A stretch of 64,000 nt of DNA. Source: RGIG9115 sp045648165 (GTDB lineage Bacteria; Bacillota; Clostridia; UBA1381). Positions 58,741 through 64,000 of the stretch are shown piece by piece. A program made the position numbers and the translations under genes. The stretch's first letter is position 1. Each line of letters begins with the position of its first letter. The stretch spans positions 70,384 through 134,383 of the forward strand of contig JAZRNL010000008.1 in the NCBI GenBank assembly GCA_045648165.1. Reading direction: 5' to 3'. Under the pieces are notes generated by a model. That model searched no databases, was not told the DNA's origin, and saw only the letters and a list, made by a program, of their open reading frames with translations.

Positions 58741-58768
58741 TTGACAAATACTCTCAAAGTGGTATAAT
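58741..58768 (+). promoter_or_regulatory. Promoter of glnN
   Basis: TTGACA (58741-58746), 16-base spacer, TATAAT (58763-58768), 37 bases before the glnN start. Confidence 0.75.
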
Positions 58769-58804
58769 AAAAACATATTTACTAAGTATATTAGGAGGTC
58801 TCGA

Positions 58805-60880
58805 ATGAAACCGGTTACAGAATTTTTCGGAAGCAAAGTTTTTAATCTCACTACGATGAAATCACGCCTTCCCATTGATACATACCATTCATTGGTGGAA
58901 ACCATAAATAAAGGTACAGCACTGGACTCGAAGCTTGCAGAAGTTGTGGCAAACGCGATGAAAGATTGGGCTTTGGAGAACGGCTGTACCCACTACACAC
59001 ACTGGTTCCAACCCATGACAGGTGTAACAGCTGAAAAGCACGACTCATTTATCAGTCCCACCGAAGACGGCCGTGTAATAATGGAGTTTTCCGGAAAAGA
59101 GCTTATCATAGGCGAGCCTGATGCTTCCAGTTTTCCCTCAGGCGGACTTCGTGCAACTTTTGAAGCACGTGGCTACACTGCATGGGACCCCACGTCATAT
59201 GCATTTATAAAGGATAAAACACTTTGTATTCCAACAACCTTTTTTGCATTCTCAGGCGAAGTGCTTGACAACAAAACTCCACTTCTCCGTTCTGTTGAAG
59301 CTATAAACAAATCATCCCTCAGAGTGCTTAAACATTTCGATATACATGCAGACAGAGTTGTTTCATACGTCGGTCCGGAACAAGAATATTTCCTTGCCGA
59401 CAAGGAGCTTTTTAATAAGCGTAAAGACCTTATCCTTGCAGGCAGAACACTTTTTGGCTCTCCTCCTGCAAAAGGTCAGGAACTTGATGACCATTATTTT
59501 GGGCAGATAAAGGAACGCGTAGCCGGTTTTATGAAAGAAGCAGATGAAGAGCTTTGGAAGCTTGGCGTTCTCGCAAAAACTGAACATAACGAAGCTGCAC
59601 CGGCTCAGCACGAAGTAGCACCTATTTTCGAAACTGCAAATCTTGCAACAGACCATAACCAGATAACGATGGAAATTATAAAAAAAGTTGCAAGCCATCA
59701 CGGGCTGGTTTGCCTTCTTCACGAAAAACCATATGCAGGCGTAAGCGGCTCCGGCAAGCATAATAACTGGTCCTTGGGTACAACTGATGGTCTCAACCTT
59801 TTTAAGCCGGGCAAAAAACCTATCGAAAATAAACTGTTCCTTATTTTCCTCTCAGCAGTAATTAAAGCTGTTGATGAATATGCAGAGCTTTTACGTGTAT
59901 CTGTTGCAACAGCCGGCAACGACCACCGTCTTGGTGCAGCAGAAGCCCCCCCTGCAATTATTTCAATATTCCTTGGCGAAGAACTCACCGAAGTACTCCA
60001 GGCAATCAAAAAAGGTAAAACTGAAGTAGATAATGCACGTTCTGTCCTTGAAACAGGAGTTGATTCACAGCCTGTTATCAAAAAAGACAAAACGGACAGA
60101 AACAGAACTTCTCCATTTGCATTTACAGGTAATCGTTTTGAGTTCAGAATGACAGGCTCATCGCAATCAGTTTCATTCATAAACACTGTGCTAAACACTG
60201 GTGTGGCAGAAATTCTTTCTCAGTATGCAGATATTCTCGACAACGCTGAAGATACTTCTTCTGCTATCGACAGTATAATCAAAGATACCATAACAAAGCA
60301 CGAGCGTATAATTTTTAACGGAAATGGATATTCACAGGAATGGACTGAGGAAGCTGAAAAGCGAGGATTACCAAATCTCAAAACAACTGTTGATGCGTTA
60401 CCTGAATTTGTAAGTGAAAAAGCAATTGACCTTTTTTCAAAGCACGGTGTTCTTTCTAAAGTTGAGGTTGAATCTCGATACGAAATTTTGCTTGAAGAAT
60501 ACTCAAAAACCTTACATATCGAAATGCTTACAATGCTTGAGATTGCTCAGCAGGAAATAATTCCGGCATGCATACGTTTTACAAACATGTTAAGCGAAGG
60601 CGTAGCTTGTAAGAAGTCGATTGGTCTTTCCATCCCATATGAAACAGAACTGATGAATAATGCAGCAGAGCTTACAGAAAAGCTTATTAAAAACACAAAT
60701 GCATTAAAAGAAGTTTCCGCTTCAATCCCATCAGAAGCATATGCATCTGCTCTTTATTACAGAGATACTGTTATCCCCGCAATGAACAATCTCCGAAACG
60801 CGGCCGACAGTTTAGAAAAAATTGTAGGCAAAGACTACTGGCCATTCCCTACATATACAGAATTACTTTACAACATTTAA
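58805..60880 (+). CDS. glnN: Glutamine synthetase type III
   Basis: A 691-residue GSIII, the large form of glutamine synthetase common in Bacteroides and anaerobic Firmicutes. Landmarks are THWFQPMTGVTAEKHDSFIS, FPSGGLRATFEARGYTAWD, the metal-site VGPEQEYFLADKELF, KTEHNEAAPAQHEVAPIFE and AGNDHRLGAAEAPPAIISIF with FRMTGSSQSVS. About 150 residues longer than GSI as expected. AGGAGG precedes the ATG. Single-gene transcript with its own promoter and terminator. Confidence 0.96.
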   Translation: MKPVTEFFGSKVFNLTTMKSRLPIDTYHSLVETINKGTALDSKLAEVVANAMKDWALENGCTHYTHWFQPMTGVTAEKHDSFISPTEDGRVIMEFSGKELIIGEPDASSFPSGGLRATFEARGYTAWDPTSYAFIKDKTLCIPTTFFAFSGEVLDNKTPLLRSVEAINKSSLRVLKHFDIHADRVVSYVGPEQEYFLADKELFNKRKDLILAGRTLFGSPPAKGQELDDHYFGQIKERVAGFMKEADEELWKLGVLAKTEHNEAAPAQHEVAPIFETANLATDHNQITMEIIKKVASHHGLVCLLHEKPYAGVSGSGKHNNWSLGTTDGLNLFKPGKKPIENKLFLIFLSAVIKAVDEYAELLRVSVATAGNDHRLGAAEAPPAIISIFLGEELTEVLQAIKKGKTEVDNARSVLETGVDSQPVIKKDKTDRNRTSPFAFTGNRFEFRMTGSSQSVSFINTVLNTGVAEILSQYADILDNAEDTSSAIDSIIKDTITKHERIIFNGNGYSQEWTEEAEKRGLPNLKTTVDALPEFVSEKAIDLFSKHGVLSKVEVESRYEILLEEYSKTLHIEMLTMLEIAQQEIIPACIRFTNMLSEGVACKKSIGLSIPYETELMNNAAELTEKLIKNTNALKEVSASIPSEAYASALYYRDTVIPAMNNLRNAADSLEKIVGKDYWPFPTYTELLYNI

Positions 60881-60886
60881 AAAATT

Positions 60887-60915
60887 CCGGGTGTTGCTTG
60901 CAACATCCGGTTTTT
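60887..60915 (+). terminator. Terminator after glnN
   Basis: CCGG-g-TGTTG-cttg-CAACA-t-CCGG followed by TTTTT, seven bases after the glnN stop codon. Confidence 0.85.
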
Positions 60916-60929
60916 AGAAGAGGTCTTAT

Positions 60930-61631
60930 ATGCATTATTACAATATTTCAAAAGGTACTTTTATTTCAAGGCCTAACCGTTTTATTGCCAATGTAAAAAT
61001 AGACGGGAAGTGCGAAGTATGCCACGTAAAGAACACAGGCAGATGCCGTGAACTTCTAATTCCCGGTGCCACTGTGTATGTTCAGCATTGTTCAAACCCC
61101 GGGCGGAAAACGAAATATGATCTCTTGGCTGTTAATAAAAACGGAATGATTGTTAATATCGACAGTCAGGCGCCGAACAAAATTTTTCACGAATGGGCGC
61201 TATGTAGCGGATTTTTTGGTAAAGATATAAAAATAAAACCCGAATTCAAATATAAAAATTCGAGATTTGATTTTTATATAGAGGCTAAGAACAGAAAAAT
61301 ACTTATAGAAGTTAAAGGTGTAACTCTTGAAGAGCAAGGTCTTGCCGCCTTTCCCGATGCACCCACACTACGCGGTCTCAAACATATAAACGAACTCTCG
61401 GAAGCAATTAAGGATGGCTATGAGGCGTATGTGTTTTTTGTAATCCAGATGGAAGGGATGCATACATTTGTTCCAAACAGAAAAACTCAGACTGAATTCG
61501 CCGACGCACTTATAAAAGCAAAATCTGACGGTGTAAACATCAAAGCTTTGTCTTGCAAAGTCACGCCCGATACAATAAATGGGGATATGTTTGTAACAGT
61601 TAATTTAAATGGTGGTGGATATTTTGGATAA
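60930..61631 (+). CDS. sfsA: SfsA family DNA-binding/nuclease-like protein
   Basis: A 233-residue SfsA protein: GTFISRPNRFIANVKIDGK, CHVKNTGRCRELLIPGATVY, the restriction-endonuclease-like core SRFDFYIEAKNRKILIEVKG, and AAFPDAPTLRGLKHINEL with FVIQMEG. SfsA was named as a maltose-metabolism regulator in E. coli, but its nuclease fold suggests another role. GAGG precedes the ATG. The next gene overlaps it by 23 bases in another frame. Confidence 0.92.
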   Translation: MHYYNISKGTFISRPNRFIANVKIDGKCEVCHVKNTGRCRELLIPGATVYVQHCSNPGRKTKYDLLAVNKNGMIVNIDSQAPNKIFHEWALCSGFFGKDIKIKPEFKYKNSRFDFYIEAKNRKILIEVKGVTLEEQGLAAFPDAPTLRGLKHINELSEAIKDGYEAYVFFVIQMEGMHTFVPNRKTQTEFADALIKAKSDGVNIKALSCKVTPDTINGDMFVTVNLNGGGYFG

Positions 61632-62319
61632 ACTTCAAAAAAAGCTCTTTGAATTTCAGGACGTCGAATATAAAAACTTTCATTCAAAGCTTATGCCTAC
61701 TGTACCTTCCCAAAATATAATAGGCATCCGCACCCCTGTTCTCAGAAAGTTTGCCAAAGAATTTATAAAAACAGATGAATGTACAAGTTTTCTCGAAAGC
61801 CTGCCCCATAAGTATTATGAAGAAAATAATTTACATGCTTTTTTGATTCAGCAAATAAAGGATTTTGACGAAGCACTTATAAGAACTAATGCGTTCCTTC
61901 CCTACATAGATAACTGGGCAACCTGCGATATGTTCACTCCAAAGGTTTTTAAGAAAAATAAATCCCTGATTTTGAAAGAAGCATATAAATGGATAATGTC
62001 AGAGCATATCTATACGGTGCGCTACGGGATAAAAATACTAATGGACTTATTCTTAGACAGTGATTTCTCGAAAGAATATTTACTGAAAGTCGCCTGTATA
62101 AAGAAAGACGAATACTACATAAAAATGATGATTTCATGGTATATTGCAACTGCCCTCAGCAAGCAGTATACTTCGGCAGTAAAAATCCTCGAAAATAACA
62201 TACTGGACGTATGGACCCACAACAAATCAATTCAAAAAGCGGTTGAAAGCTACAGAATTGACCCTGCCACAAAAGAATATTTAAAAACTCTTAAGCGAAA
62301 ACACGAGGAAACAAAATGA
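61609..62319 (+). CDS. DNA alkylation repair protein (AlkD-like)
   Basis: A 236-residue all-helical HEAT-like repeat protein. NFHSKLMPTVPSQNIIGIRT, LESLPHKYYEENNLHAFLIQ, FLPYIDNWATCDMFTPKVFK and YYIKMMISWYIATALSKQY are typical of the bacterial DNA-alkylation-repair family, in which AlkD removes 3- or 7-alkylpurines; the conserved Asp and Trp of IDNWATCD lie at the substrate site. The ATG at 61609 is used; a TTG at 61624 is an alternative start. It overlaps fliB downstream by four bases. Confidence 0.85.
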   Translation: MVVDILDKLQKKLFEFQDVEYKNFHSKLMPTVPSQNIIGIRTPVLRKFAKEFIKTDECTSFLESLPHKYYEENNLHAFLIQQIKDFDEALIRTNAFLPYIDNWATCDMFTPKVFKKNKSLILKEAYKWIMSEHIYTVRYGIKILMDLFLDSDFSKEYLLKVACIKKDEYYIKMMISWYIATALSKQYTSAVKILENNILDVWTHNKSIQKAVESYRIDPATKEYLKTLKRKHEETK

Positions 62320-63203
62320 AAATATATGCACCCGATTATTACAGCCAATTTAAATGCATTGCTAACAACTGCCGGCATAGCTGCTGCGTTGGCTGGGAAA
62401 TCGAAATAGATGAAGATACTCTTTGCAAATACAAAACAGTTCCAGGAGATTTCGGAAAAAGGTTATCTGAAAGCATCACAACTTCAGGCGGAACACCTGT
62501 TTTCCTGCTTGGAGATAACGAAAGATGTCCGTTTCTCAACAAAAACAATTTGTGCGATATTATACTAAATATCGGCGAAGAAAATCTATGCCAGATATGC
62601 ACCGACCATCCGAGGTTCAGGAACTTCTACACAGACCGCACCGAAATAGGAATAGGACTTACCTGCGAGGCCGCAGCTATTCTCATCTTGAATAGAGAAG
62701 CAAAAACAGAGCTTATTCCCATTTCAGAAACGGAAACAACATCCCAACTAACCAAGGAAGAGCGAGATTTTTTTGAAATACGAACTAAGCTTTTTGAAAT
62801 TGCACAAAACAGGAATAAAACTTTCAAAACAAGAATTCAAAAGCTTTTATCAGTTTCCGGCATAACACTTCCCCAGCTGACTGCAGTCCAATGGTCAAAA
62901 GAACTCTTGTCTCTTGAACAACTGTATGAAGAATGGACTGATTTTTTAAAACACATTTCTAACAGCAGCACAAAACACGCCTGTGATATAAACGATATTC
63001 AAAAAGAACAATTGCTTGTATATTTCATATTTAGGCACACCGCCCCGGGTTCAATAGTAGACGGGCTAAGATTTGCACTCCTCGCAACAGACATAATAAT
63101 GAAACTTGCTCCCTACTCACAAAACTTTCCTGACCTTTGCAGAATGTTTTCAAGCGAAATTGAGTATTCGGAAAATAATACGGATTATCTTATGAATTAT
63201 TAA
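62316..63203 (+). CDS. FliB-like lysine N-methylase
   Basis: A 295-residue protein with the family opening KIYAPDYYSQFKCIANNCRH then SCCVGWEIEID, followed by CPFLNKNNLCDIILNIGEEN and LCQICTDHPRF. The Cys set (CxxNC, SCC, CPF, LC, LCxxC) marks the FliB/lysine-N-methylase family, probably binding an iron-sulfur cluster. In Salmonella FliB methylates flagellin lysines, but no flagellar gene is in the window, so the substrate may be another surface protein. It overlaps the alkylation-repair gene by four bases. Confidence 0.85.
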   Translation: MKIYAPDYYSQFKCIANNCRHSCCVGWEIEIDEDTLCKYKTVPGDFGKRLSESITTSGGTPVFLLGDNERCPFLNKNNLCDIILNIGEENLCQICTDHPRFRNFYTDRTEIGIGLTCEAAAILILNREAKTELIPISETETTSQLTKEERDFFEIRTKLFEIAQNRNKTFKTRIQKLLSVSGITLPQLTAVQWSKELLSLEQLYEEWTDFLKHISNSSTKHACDINDIQKEQLLVYFIFRHTAPGSIVDGLRFALLATDIIMKLAPYSQNFPDLCRMFSSEIEYSENNTDYLMNY

Positions 63204-63210
63204 AAACACG

Positions 63211-63246
63211 AAAAAGAATGTATCTCAAAGGTACATTCTTTTTCAC
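63211..63246 (+). terminator. Terminator after the FliB-like gene
   Basis: AAAAAGAATGTA-tctcaaagg-TACATTCTTTTT, a 12-bp stem rich in A/T ends. Confidence 0.85.
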
Positions 63247-63271
63247 ATTTTACGACACTAAAACATATATT
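63243..63271 (+). promoter_or_regulatory. Sigma-E-like promoter candidate for cotJ
   Basis: TCACATT (63243-63249), 14-base spacer, CATATATT (63264-63271), close to the sigma-E -10 consensus CATACANT. cotJ of Bacillus is sigma-E dependent. The same CATATATT lies 31 bases before sigK at 57964-57971, but without a clear -35. Confidence 0.4.
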
Positions 63272-63322
63272 ATTACTGAAGATAATATATTACTTCAAAA
63301 TATTTATCAAGGAGATGTTTTC

Positions 63323-63514
63323 ATGGAAAATTCAACAGAAAACACTACGAGCTGCACACTTTGCAAATGTGTAGGGTATGCTTATGTTCCCATTCAAGTG
63401 CTAAGAGAAACATATTCTCCGGAAAAAGCCCTTATTCAGGGAACTATTTTCCCCGAGCTTGATTTATCTATCGATGAATATGGTAAAGTGTGCAAAGAAG
63501 GAGGCATGGCATAA
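63323..63514 (+). CDS. cotJA: Spore coat associated protein CotJA
   Basis: A 63-residue protein. After a polar start with three Cys (CTLCKC) comes GYAYVPIQVLRETYSPEKAL and GTIFPELDLSIDEY, the CotJA core. AAGGAG stands eight bases before the ATG. It is the first gene of cotJABC, and its stop overlaps the cotJB start (TAATG), so the two are coupled. CotJ proteins are laid down in the inner spore coat by the mother cell. Confidence 0.9.
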   Translation: MENSTENTTSCTLCKCVGYAYVPIQVLRETYSPEKALIQGTIFPELDLSIDEYGKVCKEGGMA

Positions 63515-63765
63515 TGGAAAAACAGACTACTTTGCGTCAGCTTCAGAACTACCATTTTGCAGCCTACGATATGCTGCTTTACCTGGATACACACCCTTGC
63601 GATAAAAAAGCATTTGAGCTTTTCAAAGACCTGGTGAGAAAATATCAAACACTAAGAGCCGAATACGAAAAAAATTATGGTCCCCTTTCTGCTTTTGCAA
63701 GCGCAAACAGCAGTTCGTTCGACTGGATAGATTCACCATGGCCATGGGAAAAGGAGGCAAACTAA
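63514..63765 (+). CDS. cotJB: Spore coat protein CotJB
   Basis: An 83-residue protein, MEKQTTLRQLQNYHFAAYDM followed by LLYLDTHPCDKKAFELF and ending DWIDSPWPWEKEAN. The LYLDTHPxD and the tryptophan-rich PWPWE end are hallmarks of CotJB. The ATG at 63514 is used because it overlaps the cotJA stop. It is followed one base later by cotJC with an AAGGAGG inside its end. Confidence 0.92.
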   Translation: MEKQTTLRQLQNYHFAAYDMLLYLDTHPCDKKAFELFKDLVRKYQTLRAEYEKNYGPLSAFASANSSSFDWIDSPWPWEKEAN

Positions 63766-64000
63766 ATGTTTCAATATAACAAATTTCTTGAATTTCCTAT
63801 AAAAATCAAAAGAACAAACCCAAAACTTGCTAATGTAATAATTACACAGTATGGTGGTCCTCACGGAGAATTGGGAGCGTCCCTCCGCTACCTCACCCAG
63901 CGCTATATGATGCCCGATGATGTAACCAAAGGCTTACTCACCGATATCGGTCTATCCGCAATGATTTTGCCCCTTTATATCAGAATAGGCAAAGCCTACT
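63766..64000 (+). CDS. cotJC: Spore coat manganese-catalase-like protein CotJC (partial)
   Basis: The first 78 codons of a protein cut by the window end. It reads MFQYNKFLEFPIKIKRTNPK then QYGGPHGELGASLRYLTQRY and DIGLSAMILPL. The GGPHGELGASLRYL helix carries a Glu of the di-manganese catalase fold. CotJC is a ferritin-like coat protein of about 190 residues and probably detoxifies peroxide on the spore. The position directly after cotJB is the normal order. Confidence 0.92.
   Translation, partial: MFQYNKFLEFPIKIKRTNPKLANVIITQYGGPHGELGASLRYLTQRYMMPDDVTKGLLTDIGLSAMILPLYIRIGKAY

Noticed and set aside
1..64000. CRISPR array, insertion sequence, prophage or integrase
   Set aside because: No regularly spaced repeats, transposase, integrase or phage structural motifs were found; only decayed regulator and kinase scraps suggest past exchange.

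Overview
The window is a low-GC, gene-dense stretch from an anaerobic, spore-forming member of the Clostridia (Firmicutes). Sporulation genes (spoVAC, spmAB, sigK with its pro-sequence, cotJABC, and the YqhQ-type DUF1385 protein) lie beside oxygen-sensitive enzymes ([FeFe]-hydrogenase-type proteins, Flx-Hdr), the clostridial SCIFF peptide with its radical-SAM maturase, and a type III glutamine synthetase. Ribosome binding sites are strong and promoters are mostly canonical TTGACA-17-TATAAT types. The order or genus cannot be named from sequence alone. No rRNA, CRISPR array or intact mobile element was seen.

Layout. 1-2 kb: ECF transporter core genes ecfA1-ecfA2-ecfT (the last cut by the window edge). 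2.1-4.1 kb: divergent acyl-AMP ligase plus acyl carrier protein behind a palindromic operator. 4.1-8.5 kb, minus strand: S41 protease, DUF1934, ddl, an M14 carboxypeptidase and spoVAC. 8.6-12.5 kb, plus strand: DUF5685, a J-domain/Cys-rich protein, a membrane protein, yqhQ and prmC, then tRNA-Leu. 12.8-14.3 kb: an AraC regulator, a decayed AraC pseudogene and a structured intergenic patch.

14.3-31.5 kb is the centrepiece: seventeen closely packed minus-strand genes. In transcription order they are two thioredoxin-like [2Fe-2S] ferredoxins, a sensory [FeFe]-hydrogenase-like protein with a PAS domain, a SpoIIE-type PP2C phosphatase, a second [FeFe]-hydrogenase-like protein, malate dehydrogenase, fumarase, HdrB, HdrC, HdrA, MvhD/FlxD, FlxC, FlxB, FlxA, a soluble fumarate reductase iron-sulfur subunit, its flavoprotein, and an AspT/SucE-like dicarboxylate carrier. 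Read together they encode oxaloacetate -> malate -> fumarate -> succinate -> export, with a complete FlxABCD-HdrABC electron-bifurcating machine placed where a membrane quinone link would normally be. The inference is a soluble, NADH-dependent, ferredoxin-reducing fumarate reductase under hydrogen/redox sensing. A Rex-like palindrome lies upstream of the first promoter.

31.8-37.5 kb: a purine nucleoside ABC transporter with xpt. 37.7-37.9 kb: tRNA-Val and tRNA-Pro. 38-41 kb: a YkvI-like transporter, a LOG-family protein, a scar joining a xylulokinase fragment to an AraC fragment, and an intact AraC regulator. 41-44 kb: uxaC and spmBA. 44-49.4 kb: ireB, lepB, rbgA, a flavoprotein, SCIFF plus maturase, and an Orn/Lys/Arg decarboxylase-family protein. 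49.4-56.5 kb, minus strand: lon, rarA, a TPR protein, asnS, asnA and DUF896. 56.5-64 kb: a candidate small RNA, an AraC regulator, a tiny DUF6472-like gene, sigK, glnN, sfsA, an alkylation-repair protein, a FliB-like methylase and cotJABC (cut by the window end).
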